A DNA stretch of 64,000 bases from Salipiger sp. CCB-MM3 (GTDB taxonomy: Bacteria > Pseudomonadota > Alphaproteobacteria > Rhodobacterales > Rhodobacteraceae). Shown piece by piece: positions 43,813-51,513 of this stretch (positions within the stretch are counted from its first letter, which is position 1; every line of letters starts with the position of its first letter). The notes under the pieces were generated by a model. The model worked only from the letters and a program-made list of their open reading frames with translations, had not been told where the DNA came from and made no database searches. The position numbers and the translations under genes were made by a program. The DNA lies in assembly GCF_001687105.1 (NCBI RefSeq), contig NZ_CP014595.1:2307001-2371000 (forward strand). The letters run 5' to 3'.

Positions 43813-43827
43813 ATTCGTAAAACGAAT
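43813..43827. promoter_or_regulatory. LysR-type binding site
   Basis: ATTCGT-AAA-ACGAAT: a perfect 6-3-6 inverted repeat of ATT-N9-AAT type, 33 bases before the lysR start and about 80 upstream of the DUF1127 start. The position between divergent genes is classical for a LysR regulator. Confidence 0.6.
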
Positions 43828-43860
43828 GTTCCTGAAGGGATTCATCACGAGGGCTGATGT

Positions 43861-44733
43861 ATGCGAAATCTCGACCTGACGACCCTGCGCTCTTTCGTGG
43901 CGGTGGCCGATGCTGGCGGCGTGACCCGCGCGGCGGGCTTTCTCAACCTGACGCAATCCGCGGTCTCGATGCAGCTCAAGCGGCTGGAAGAGATGCTGGG
44001 GCTGGCGCTGCTGGATCGCTCGGGGCGCGGCGTGGCGCTGACCCCCGCGGGCGAGCAACTGCTGAAATACGCCCGCCGCATGGTGGAGATGAACGACGAG
44101 ATCTATGCGCGGCTGACCCGGCAGGACTGGGAGGGCGAGATCGTGCTGGGGGTGCCGCATGATATCGTCTACCCGGTGATCCCGCGCATCATGAAGCGCA
44201 TGCAGCGCGATTACCCGCGGGTGCGGGTGCAGCTGATCAGCTCTTACACCGCCGATCTCAAGGACCAGTTCGCGCGAGGGGCGATCGACGTGATCCTCAC
44301 CACCGAAAGCGAGCCGGGCGGGGGCGGCGAGGCGCTGCTGGAGGTGCCGCTGCGCTGGTTCGGCGCGCCCGATGGCACCGCGTGGCGCAGCAAGCCGCTG
44401 CGCATCGCCTTCTCGCGCCGCTGCGGGTTCCGGCCCGTCGCCATCGCGCAGATGGAGCGCGAGGGGCTGGATTGGGAATTGGCGGTGGATTCCGAGATGG
44501 ATCGGACCATCGAGGTTTCGGTGTCGGCCGATCTAGCGGTGACGCCGATCCTCGAAGGCCACGCGCCGCAGCATTTCGAGATGATCCCGCAGGGGGTGCT
44601 GCCCGACCTTGGGCTGCAGAAGATCTGTCTCTACGGCTCGGGCGCCAAGCCGCAGATCATCGAGCCGCTGCAGGAGATGCTTCGGTCTGAGTTCTGCACC
44701 CTGCGCCGCCGTCCGGAGATGGCGGCGGAGTAA
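43861..44733 (+). CDS. LysR-family transcriptional regulator
   Basis: A 290-residue regulator. Winged helix at 1-62 (LRSFVAVADAGGVTRAAGFLNLTQSAVSMQLKRLEEMLGLALLDR). The effector domain begins GEIVLGVPHDIVYPVIPRIMKRMQRDYPRVRVQL and is of normal length. It is divergent from the DUF1127 gene across an inverted repeat. Its ligand and targets are unknown; the DUF1127 gene is one likely target. It ends 11 bases before the convergent oxidoreductase gene. Confidence 0.92.
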   Translation: MRNLDLTTLRSFVAVADAGGVTRAAGFLNLTQSAVSMQLKRLEEMLGLALLDRSGRGVALTPAGEQLLKYARRMVEMNDEIYARLTRQDWEGEIVLGVPHDIVYPVIPRIMKRMQRDYPRVRVQLISSYTADLKDQFARGAIDVILTTESEPGGGGEALLEVPLRWFGAPDGTAWRSKPLRIAFSRRCGFRPVAIAQMEREGLDWELAVDSEMDRTIEVSVSADLAVTPILEGHAPQHFEMIPQGVLPDLGLQKICLYGSGAKPQIIEPLQEMLRSEFCTLRRRPEMAAE

Positions 44734-44744
44734 GAGCCGCTCGG

Positions 44745-45710
44745 TCAGCCGGGGATCTCGATGACCACCTTGCCGGTGGATTTGCGGCTGCGCAGCAGAT
44801 CGAGGCCCTCTGCCACCCGCGCGAGCGGCAGGACGTGGCTCACATGCGGATGCAGTCTGCCCTCGCCGTGCCATGCAAAAAGCTGCGCCAGCGAGCCGGT
44901 CAGCGCCTCGGGGCGGAACGTCAGGTAGCCGCCCCAGTAGAGACCCATCACCGTCAGGTTCTTGACCAGAAGGTGATTGGCCTTGATCTGCGGCACCTCG
45001 CCGCTGGCAAAGCCGATGGTGAGAATGCGCGCCTCGGGGTTGCAGGCGCGGAAGGCGGCGGTGAACTGCTCGCCGCCCACCGCGTCATAAACCACATCGG
45101 CCCCGCCAAGCGCCTTCACCTCGGCGCGGAGGTCAGCCTCGCGCGCGTCGATCAGATGGTCGGCCCCGGCGCGGCGCGCCACCTCGAGTTTCTCGGGGCC
45201 GCGGGCGCAGGCGATGACCGTTGCGCCCATGAGTTTGCCGATCTCGACGGCGGTCAGCCCGACACCGCCCGCAGCACCGAGCACAAGTAGCGTTTCGCCG
45301 GGCTGCAGCCGGGCGCGGTGGTCCAAGGCGAGGTGGCTGGTACCATAAGCAATCTGAAATCCGGCGGCTTCGGTGAAGCTCATGGTGTCCGGCAGATGCA
45401 CCGCCCGGTGGGCATCGAACACGCCAAATTCCGCCAGACCGCCCTGACCGCCGAAGACCGCGACACGCTCTCCGGGCTGGAAATCGGTCACATCAGGGCC
45501 TACAGCATCAATGGTTCCGGCGACCTCCATCCCAAGCACGAAGGGTGTCTCCGGGGTGTCCTGATACCGGCCCTCGATCATCAGCAGATCTGCGAAGTTG
45601 AGACCGCAGGCCGCGATCTTCAGGCGCAGCTGTCCGGGGCCCGGATCTGGCCGGGGAATCTCTTGCAGATTCGGCTCCGCCCCGGGGCTCTGTTGGAGAT
45701 AAGCACGCAT
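44745..45710 (-). CDS. NADPH:quinone oxidoreductase, zinc-free MDR family
   Basis: ATG 45710 after AAGGGATA gives 321 residues. It is a medium-chain dehydrogenase of the quinone oxidoreductase type: MRAYLQQSPGAEPNLQEIPRPDPGPGQLRLKIAACGLNFADLLMIEGRY at the start, no zinc ligands at the catalytic positions, and the nucleotide loop LVLGAAGGVGLTAVEIGKLMGA (GxGxxG-type AAGGVG). It likely reduces quinones or enoyl ketones with NADPH in the cytoplasm. It stands alone between lysR (convergent) and an XRE regulator (divergent). Confidence 0.9.
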   Translation of the reverse strand: MRAYLQQSPGAEPNLQEIPRPDPGPGQLRLKIAACGLNFADLLMIEGRYQDTPETPFVLGMEVAGTIDAVGPDVTDFQPGERVAVFGGQGGLAEFGVFDAHRAVHLPDTMSFTEAAGFQIAYGTSHLALDHRARLQPGETLLVLGAAGGVGLTAVEIGKLMGATVIACARGPEKLEVARRAGADHLIDAREADLRAEVKALGGADVVYDAVGGEQFTAAFRACNPEARILTIGFASGEVPQIKANHLLVKNLTVMGLYWGGYLTFRPEALTGSLAQLFAWHGEGRLHPHVSHVLPLARVAEGLDLLRSRKSTGKVVIEIPG

Positions 45711-45996
45711 GAAATATCCCTTCGTATAGGTAACTACCCGTAATTCCTCAGCCCCCAGAAATCTTGTCAAAATTATGAAATCTCGTGAAGCGACCTTAAG
45801 TCATTGTTTGGATTTACAACCGACAAGTGCAACCCATTAACCGCGCTCAGCGATAGGGCCGCAACTCCCTTGATTTGAAGAGCGGAACCGCGGTAGCTTC
45901 GGTTCGTCTTAAAGGTGTAGCTCCGGCCGCAGCTGTGAGCGGTTGGATTTTGTTAGTGCTCTGGGTTTGAGCAGGGCGAGTGAAAAGGAAAACACG

Positions 45997-46377
45997 ATGA
46001 CTCATCCCGTGGACGTTCATGTCGGGAAACGCATTCGTCACCGCCGCTGGCTTGTTGGCATGACCCAGCAGCAGCTCGCAGAACATGTGGGTATCAAGTT
46101 TCAGCAGATCCAAAAATACGAGACCGGTGCGAACCGCGTCAGCGCCTCCCGCCTGTGGGACATCGCCGATGCGCTCGAAGTGCCGGTGAGCTTCTTCTTC
46201 GAAGGCATCGAAAGCGAGCACGAGACCGAGGAAACCGCTGCGGCGGCCCCGGCGATGCCCGCCGACATTCTTGGCGACAAAGAAGCGCTCGATCTGGTCC
46301 GCTCCTACTACGCGATCCCCGAGAACCAGCGCCGCCGCCTGTTCGAACTGGCGCGCGTTCTTTCGGACGTCGCTTGA
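45997..46377 (+). CDS. XRE-family helix-turn-helix regulator
   Basis: ATG 45997 follows AAAAGGA. The 126-residue protein has a Cro/C1-type HTH (about 13-70): VGKRIRHRRWLVGMTQQQLAEHVGIKFQQIQKYETGANRVSASRLWDIADAL. The remainder (SFFFEGIESEHETEETAAAAPAMPADILGDKEALDLVRSYYAIPENQRRRLFELARVL) is the short acidic and helical tail typical of PraR/SinR-like regulators of alphaproteobacteria, which govern surface attachment and quorum responses. Upstream 45711-45996 is promoter DNA. hisN follows 57 bases later. Confidence 0.9.
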   Translation: MTHPVDVHVGKRIRHRRWLVGMTQQQLAEHVGIKFQQIQKYETGANRVSASRLWDIADALEVPVSFFFEGIESEHETEETAAAAPAMPADILGDKEALDLVRSYYAIPENQRRRLFELARVLSDVA

Positions 46378-46434
46378 GCCTCGGCGCTCCCTGCGCTAGC
46401 TGATCCTTCGAGGAGCGCGCAGCAGGGGGCAGCC

Positions 46435-47295
46435 ATGAGCGAGACGTTCGAGACGGGAACTTCCGGGACCGGTCCATCCAAGGCCGGCACTTCCAAGACG
46501 GGGATTTCCGCAGCATTGGCAGACGAGCTCTGGCGCACCGCTGGCGAAATGGCCGAAGCGGCGCGCGCAGCGATCCTGCCGCATTTCCGCGCCGAGGGTC
46601 TTGGCGCGGACAACAAACTCTCCGAAGGCTTTGATCCGGTCACCGTGGCCGACCGCGCCGCCGAGCAGGCGATGCGCGAGGTGCTGGCCGCGCGCCGCCC
46701 CATGGATGCGATCCTTGGCGAGGAATACGGCCATGAGCCGGGCGACAGCGGGCTGACATGGGTGCTCGATCCGATCGACGGAACCCGCGGCTTCCTGTCC
46801 GGAACGCCCACATGGGGGGTGCTGATCGCGCTCTCCGACGCCACCGGCCCGGTTCTGGGCGTCATCGATCAGCCCTATACTGGCGAGCGTTTCGAAGGCG
46901 GGCTTGGCCGCGCTGAATGGTCGGGGCCGCTGGGCCAGCGTCAGCTTGCCGTCCGCCCGGCGCGTCCGCTGTCCGAGGCGATCCTCTTCACCACATTCCC
47001 CGAGGTTGGCACCGAGGCCGAGGGCGCGGCCTTCCGACGGGTTGCCGCCGAGGCGCGGCTCACCCGCTATGGCATGGATTGCTACGCCTATGCGCTGCTG
47101 GCCGCCGGTCAGATCGATCTGGTGATCGAGGCGGGGCTGCAGGCCTATGACATTCAGGCACCGATCGCGGTGATCGAGGCCGCGGGCGGCTTGGTGACCG
47201 ACTGGCAGGGCGGCAAGGCGCATGAGGGCGGGCAGGTTCTGGCCGCCGCCAATCCCGAGATCCACGCCGCGGCGCTGGCGCTGCTGCAGGGCTGA
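46435..47295 (+). CDS. hisN: Inositol-monophosphatase family phosphatase, probable histidinol-phosphatase
   Basis: A 286-residue enzyme. After an unusual Thr/Ser/Gly/Lys-rich N-terminal tail of about 25 residues (built from short near-repeats), the IMPase core shows GFDPVTVADRAAEQAMREVL, GEEYG, WVLDPIDGTRGFLSG and YDIQAPIAVIEAAGG, supplying the metal-binding Glu and Asp residues. Members of this subfamily hydrolyse histidinol phosphate (HisN) in actinobacteria and alphaproteobacteria. No other his gene is nearby, so an alternative sugar-phosphate substrate is possible. Confidence 0.82.
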   Translation: MSETFETGTSGTGPSKAGTSKTGISAALADELWRTAGEMAEAARAAILPHFRAEGLGADNKLSEGFDPVTVADRAAEQAMREVLAARRPMDAILGEEYGHEPGDSGLTWVLDPIDGTRGFLSGTPTWGVLIALSDATGPVLGVIDQPYTGERFEGGLGRAEWSGPLGQRQLAVRPARPLSEAILFTTFPEVGTEAEGAAFRRVAAEARLTRYGMDCYAYALLAAGQIDLVIEAGLQAYDIQAPIAVIEAAGGLVTDWQGGKAHEGGQVLAAANPEIHAAALALLQG

Positions 47296-47340
47296 GCCGG
47301 GCAGGGAGCGGCGGAGCCCCCGGCACATTCTGGCGCATTC

Positions 47341-47403
47341 TTCGGTAAAACCCGAAACACCCTAAATCCGGGCGGTCTTTCCTTCGTCTGCCCGTAAGGG
47401 CAG
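47341..47403 (+). promoter_or_regulatory. Two leader hairpins upstream of the 8-oxoguanine deaminase gene
   Basis: TTCGG-TAAAAC-CCGAA (47341-47356) and CTGCCC-GTAA-GGGCAG (47388-47403) are perfect small stems in the 137-base gap before the gene; the second ends 29 bases before the ATG. No known riboswitch consensus was recognised. Confidence 0.3.
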
Positions 47404-47432
47404 GGTAGGGGCACCACCCGAGGAGCCCCCAC

Positions 47433-48773
47433 ATGAGCGAAATCCTGATCCGCAACGCGCGCACCGTCCTGACCATGGATGACGCGGGCACCGAGCTTTC
47501 GGATGCCGATATCCTGCTGCGTGACGGGGTGATCGCGGGCATCGGGCCGCGGCTGGAGACCACCGGCGAGGTGGTTGATGCGCGCGGCTGCGTGGTGACG
47601 CCCGGTCTGGTGAACACCCACCACCATCTCTACCAAGGTCTGACCAAGGCGGTGCCGGGCGGGCAGGATGCGCTGCTCTTTGGCTGGCTGCAGACGCTTT
47701 ACCCGATCTGGGAGCGCTTCGGCCCCGAGGAGTTCTATATCTCGGCGCAGGTCGGGCTGGCGGAACTGGCGCTTTCGGGCTGCACCATGAGCTCGGATCA
47801 CCTCTATCTCTATCCCAATGGTGCGCGGCTCGATGACACGATCGCCGCGGCGCAGGACATCGGTCTGCGCTTCCACGCCACCCGCGGCAGTATGAGCATT
47901 GGCGTCTCGAACGGCGGGCTGCCGCCGGATTCGCTGGTCGAGGACGAGGGCGCCATCCTCGAAGATTGCATCCGGGTGATCGACGCATTCCATGACCCCT
48001 CGGAGGGTGCCATGGTGCGTGTCGGCGTTGCGCCCTGTTCGCCCTTCTCGGTGAGCCGCGAGCTGATGCGCGACAGCGCCATTCTCGCCCGCGACAAGGG
48101 GGTGATGATGCACACCCACCTTGCGGAGAACGACGAGGACGTGGCCTATTCGCTGGAGAAATTCGGCTGCCGTCCGGGGCAATACGCCGAGGATCTGGGC
48201 TGGACCGGCCCGGATGTCTGGCACGCCCATTGCGTGAAGCTCGACGGGCAGGAGATCGACCTGTTCGCCGCGACACGCACCGGCGTGGCGCATTGCCCCT
48301 GTTCCAACTGCCGCCTCGGCTCGGGCATCGCGCCGGTGCGCGGCATGCTGGATGCGGGGGTGAATGTGGGGCTCGGGGTCGACGGCTCGGCGAGCAACGA
48401 CATGGCCAGCCTGATCGGTGAGGCGCGGCAGGCGATGCTGCTGCAGCGGGTGCAGAACGGTGCCGACGCGATGAGCGCCCGCGAGGCGCTGCGCGTGGCG
48501 ACGCGCGGCGGTGCCGAGGTGCTGGGCCGCTTCGATTGCGGACAGGTGGCCGTGGGGCTGCGCGCGGATCTGGCGCTGTGGGATGTGACCGGGCTTGAAA
48601 GCGCGGGCAGCTGGGACCCGGCGGCGCTGCTGCTGGCGGGGCCGCAGAAGGTGCGCCACCTGTTTGTGGAAGGGCGTCAGGTTGTGCGTGACGGGCAGAT
48701 TGCAACCATAGACATTGTTGCTGCGTTGACACGTCATCAAGAAATGGCGCGTACGCTGGCGGGGCTGGGCTGA
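47433..48773 (+). CDS. 8-oxoguanine deaminase
   Basis: A 446-residue amidohydrolase. Metal and substrate residues: LVNTHHHLYQGL (HxH-type), HTHLAENDEDV, WHAHCVKL and LGVDGSASND. The PGGQDALLFGWLQTLYPIW segment and CPCSNCRLGSGIAPV match the 8-oxoguanine/isoguanine deaminase group characterised in Pseudomonas. It deaminates 8-oxoguanine to uric acid for purine turnover. It is preceded by GAGGAG. A guanine deaminase gene is 1.3 kb downstream on the other strand. Confidence 0.85.
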   Translation: MSEILIRNARTVLTMDDAGTELSDADILLRDGVIAGIGPRLETTGEVVDARGCVVTPGLVNTHHHLYQGLTKAVPGGQDALLFGWLQTLYPIWERFGPEEFYISAQVGLAELALSGCTMSSDHLYLYPNGARLDDTIAAAQDIGLRFHATRGSMSIGVSNGGLPPDSLVEDEGAILEDCIRVIDAFHDPSEGAMVRVGVAPCSPFSVSRELMRDSAILARDKGVMMHTHLAENDEDVAYSLEKFGCRPGQYAEDLGWTGPDVWHAHCVKLDGQEIDLFAATRTGVAHCPCSNCRLGSGIAPVRGMLDAGVNVGLGVDGSASNDMASLIGEARQAMLLQRVQNGADAMSAREALRVATRGGAEVLGRFDCGQVAVGLRADLALWDVTGLESAGSWDPAALLLAGPQKVRHLFVEGRQVVRDGQIATIDIVAALTRHQEMARTLAGLG

Positions 48774-48803
48774 TCTCTTTTGTGGTCTGGCTATCCTTCA
48801 GCG

Positions 48804-48835
48804 GACGCCGCCTAGATCTGACGCCGCCTAGATCC
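48804..48835. repeat. 16-bp tandem repeat, two copies
   Basis: GACGCCGCCTAGATCT at 48804-48819 and GACGCCGCCTAGATCC at 48820-48835 (15 of 16 identical), in the gap just before the first CAP lipoprotein gene. Confidence 0.8.
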
Positions 48836-48854
48836 GACACGACCGGAGCCCGAC

Positions 48855-49334
48855 ATGAGACGCCTCTTTCTGACCCGCCTCCTGCCGCTTGCCCTTTGCG
48901 CCGCGCTTTCAGCCTGCGTGGTGGTGCCGCTGCCGCAACAGGACAGCGGCGGCCAGCCCGCGCAATTCGTCGAAAACCCCAAGGGCGCGCAACTGAACGC
49001 GCTGCGCCAGCGCAACGGTCTGGCACCGCTGAGTTATTCGCCAGTGCTGCAAAAGGTGGCGCGACGCCATGCGCGCGACATGGCGCGGATGCAGAAGATG
49101 ACCCACACCGGCAGCGACGGCAGCCAGATCGGCGACCGCATCCAGCGCACGGGCTATGACCTGCGGCGCGGGGCCGAGAATATCGCGGTCACCCGCCGCG
49201 GGCTCGACGGGGCGATGGAGATCTGGACCAACTCGCCGCCGCACCGGTCCAATATGCTGATGCGCGACGTCACCGAATACGGGCTGGCCCAAAGCGGCAA
49301 TTACTGGGCGATGGTGGTGGCGCGCACCAAGTGA
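48855..49334 (+). CDS. CAP-domain (SCP/PR1-like) lipoprotein, first of two
   Basis: A 159-residue lipoprotein. Signal with lipobox LSAC (Cys about 21), then a CAP domain: LNALRQRNGLAPLSYSPVLQKVARRHARDMARMQKMTHTGSDGSQIGDRIQRTGYD, AENIAVTRRGLDGAMEIWTNSPPHRSNMLMRDVTEYGLAQSGNYWAMVVA. The pair of His (MTHTG and PPHRSNM) and Glu (GAENIA) are the usual CAP cavity residues. Function of bacterial CAP proteins is largely unknown. A paralogue follows 100 bases later, so this is a tandem duplication. Confidence 0.9.
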   Translation: MRRLFLTRLLPLALCAALSACVVVPLPQQDSGGQPAQFVENPKGAQLNALRQRNGLAPLSYSPVLQKVARRHARDMARMQKMTHTGSDGSQIGDRIQRTGYDLRRGAENIAVTRRGLDGAMEIWTNSPPHRSNMLMRDVTEYGLAQSGNYWAMVVARTK

Positions 49335-49433
49335 GGCGGCGGCGGTGACCCGCCTTGGCCCGCGCATCTGCCTTGCCGAAATGGTGCCATCGCGCCATTT
49401 ACCGTGGGGATACGATCTTTCACGGAGTTTCCC

Positions 49434-50033
49434 ATGCGCTTCACGCCTGTCGCCCTGAGCCTAACCATCGCCGCTCTGTCGCTGAGCGCCTGCGTCGACG
49501 TGCGCAGCGCGCCGACCGCCAGTACCGCGCAGCCCGTCAGCCGAAGCACGGTTGAGCGCAGCACGGTGCAGCGTAGTACTGTGCAGACGGTCGGCACCAG
49601 CGGCGGCCAGATCGAGGGGGCCAGCATCGTCGAATTGCGCCGCGCACCGGGGCAGGTGGTGCAAAGCTCTGGGTCCGAGGCGGCAGCCGCGCTCAACAGC
49701 TGGCGCCGTGCGCAGGGGCTCGCACCGCTGTCGCGCTCGGGGCAATTGCAGCGCGCGGCGCAGGCCCATTCGGATGACATGGCGCGGATGAACAAGATGA
49801 GCCACGTGGGCAGCGACGGCAGCCGCGTCGGCGCCCGGACCCGCGCGGCGGGCTATGATTATCGCGAGGTGGCGGAAAACGTCGCCATGACCCCGCTCGG
49901 CATCGACAGCGCCATGGAGCTTTGGGCGAAATCCCCCTCGCACCGCGCAGCGATGTCGCGCAGCGACCTGCGCGAGTTTGGTCTCGCGCAGAACGGTCGC
50001 TATTGGACGCTGGTCATGGGGCTGCGCAAGTAA
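49434..50033 (+). CDS. CAP-domain lipoprotein, second of two
   Basis: ATG 49434 follows ACGGAG and gives 199 residues. A lipoprotein signal (SLSAC, Cys about 20) leads to a Ser/Thr-rich segment made of near-repeats (RSTVE, RSTVQ, RSTVQ) and a CAP domain closely matching the upstream one: LNSWRRAQGLAPLSRSGQLQRAAQAHSDDMARMNKMSHVGSDGSRVG, AENVAMTPLGIDSAMELWAKSPSHRAAM. Cavity His (MSHVG, SPSHR) and Glu (VAENVA) are kept. Its last codons and TAA stop are the first unit of an 18-bp tandem repeat running downstream. Confidence 0.9.
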   Translation: MRFTPVALSLTIAALSLSACVDVRSAPTASTAQPVSRSTVERSTVQRSTVQTVGTSGGQIEGASIVELRRAPGQVVQSSGSEAAAALNSWRRAQGLAPLSRSGQLQRAAQAHSDDMARMNKMSHVGSDGSRVGARTRAAGYDYREVAENVAMTPLGIDSAMELWAKSPSHRAAMSRSDLREFGLAQNGRYWTLVMGLRK

Positions 50034-50076
50034 ATCGGTCTGCGCAAGTAACTGGAATTGCGCAAGTAACTGGCAC
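50023..50076. repeat. 18-bp tandem repeat that duplicates a gene's stop
   Basis: TGCGCAAGTAA begins each unit at 50023, 50041 and 50059. The first unit is the end of the second CAP gene including its TAA; the other two lie outside the gene. Confidence 0.9.
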
Positions 50077-50092
50077 GAGTGCCAGCTACGGC

Positions 50093-50116
50093 GCGCGCGC
50101 TCAGAGCGCGCGCTTT
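50093..50116 (+). terminator. Hairpin at the CAP/guanine-deaminase junction
   Basis: GCGCGCGCTC pairs with GAGCGCGCGC with almost no loop and is followed by TTT. It overlaps the stop codon of the convergent guanine deaminase gene. A second dyad, CTGGCAC-GA-GTGCCAG, stands at 50070-50085. Confidence 0.5.
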
Positions 50117-51390
50117 CCGGCCACATAGGTGGCGGTGATCGCGCGGTCGTCGCCCATCATGATGGTGGGAAAGAGTGCCTCCCAGATATCCTCGGCACTC
50201 ACCGCGCGCTGCGCGATGGCGGGGGTGGAGGCCAGATCGAGCACGGTGAAATCCGCCTCCAGCCCCGGCGCGAGGTTGCCGATCCGGTCCTCGGCCATGA
50301 GCGAGATCGCCGAGCCCTGCGTCGCCAGCCACAGCAGTTCCGCCGGATGCAGCGGGCGGTGGCGCAGTTGCGCGACCTCATAGGCCGCCGCCATGGTGCG
50401 CAGCATGGAAAAGGACGAGCCGCCGCCGGTGTCGGTGGCGAGCCCGACGCGCATCCCGGCCTTGGTCAGCCCGTCCATGTCGAATAGCCCCGAGCCGATG
50501 AAGGTGTTCGAGGTCGGGCAATGCACCAGCGCCGCGTTCACCTCTTGCAGCCGCGCATGTTCGCGCGGCTCCAGATGGATGGCGTGGCCGTAAAGACCGC
50601 GCTCCCCCAGCAGCCCGTAGGCCTCGTAGGTGTCGAGATAATCGCGCGCCTGCGGATAGAGCGATTTGACCCAGGCGATCTCATCGGTCTGCTCGGACAG
50701 ATGGGTCTGCATCAGCACCTCGGGGTGTTCCGCCCAGAGCGCGCCGAGCGCCTGCAGCTGCTCGGGCGTGGAAGTGGGCGAGAAGCGCGGGGTGATCACA
50801 TATTCGGCGCGTCCCTTGCCGTGCCAGCGCTCCAGCAGCGCCTTGCTGTCGTCATAGGCCGATTGCGCGCTGTCGCGCAGGAACTCGGGGGCGGTGTCGC
50901 GGTCCATGCAGGTCTTGCCTGCGAAGACCCGCATGCCGCGCGCCTCGGCGGCGGCGAACAGCGCCTCGACCGAGGCGGGATGGATCGTGCAGTAGGAGCA
51001 GACCGAGGTGGTGCCATGCGCGAGCAGAAGGTCGAGATAGCGCCCGGCGATCTCATCGGCATAGGCGCGGTCGGCAAAGCGCGCCTCGGTGGGGAAGGTG
51101 TAATGGTTCAGCCAGTCGATCAGCCGCTTGCCCCAGCTGGCGATCATCGGGGTCTGCGGGTAATGCGCGTGGGCATCGACAAATCCCGGCACGATCAGCG
51201 CCTTGCCATGATCTACCACCTGCGCCGCCGGATGCGCCGCGCGCAGCGCCTCGGCGCTGCCGATCTCGCGAATCACGCCGCCCTCGATCAGCAGCGCCCC
51301 GGCGCTGTCATGGCGGGCCGCAGCGGGGCCTTCGCTGAAAGGCGAGGCGGTGAAGCTCAGGGTTTGACCAAGATGAAGCGTGCTTGCCAT
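50101..51390 (-). CDS. guaD: Guanine deaminase
   Basis: Start ATG 51390 after GAGGATCCGC gives 429 residues. Amidohydrolase features are complete: PGFVDAHAHYPQTPMIASWGKRLIDWLNHYTFP (zinc His pair and guanine-binding region), CSYCTIHPAS, QTHLSEQTDEIAWV, YGHAIHLEP and GLATDTGGGSSFSM. This matches guanine deaminase, which turns guanine into xanthine. It converges on the CAP genes. The nearby 8-oxoguanine deaminase suggests a purine-recycling neighbourhood, although xanthine oxidation genes are not in the window. Confidence 0.92.
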   Translation of the reverse strand: MASTLHLGQTLSFTASPFSEGPAAARHDSAGALLIEGGVIREIGSAEALRAAHPAAQVVDHGKALIVPGFVDAHAHYPQTPMIASWGKRLIDWLNHYTFPTEARFADRAYADEIAGRYLDLLLAHGTTSVCSYCTIHPASVEALFAAAEARGMRVFAGKTCMDRDTAPEFLRDSAQSAYDDSKALLERWHGKGRAEYVITPRFSPTSTPEQLQALGALWAEHPEVLMQTHLSEQTDEIAWVKSLYPQARDYLDTYEAYGLLGERGLYGHAIHLEPREHARLQEVNAALVHCPTSNTFIGSGLFDMDGLTKAGMRVGLATDTGGGSSFSMLRTMAAAYEVAQLRHRPLHPAELLWLATQGSAISLMAEDRIGNLAPGLEADFTVLDLASTPAIAQRAVSAEDIWEALFPTIMMGDDRAITATYVAGKRAL

Positions 51391-51513
51391 GCGGATCCTC
51401 GTGGATAGGGCCGCCCTAGGATGCGGAGGGCCGGGGTCAAGCGCAATGCGCCTCTGTTGCTCGTTCCCGCAATCCCCTAGAGTCTGCGCGAACGGCATTC
51501 AATGGGGCAGGGC

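Noticed and set aside
47341..47432. A guanine or xanthine riboswitch before the 8-oxoguanine deaminase gene
   Set aside because: The known three-way-junction consensus is not present; only two small hairpins are seen.
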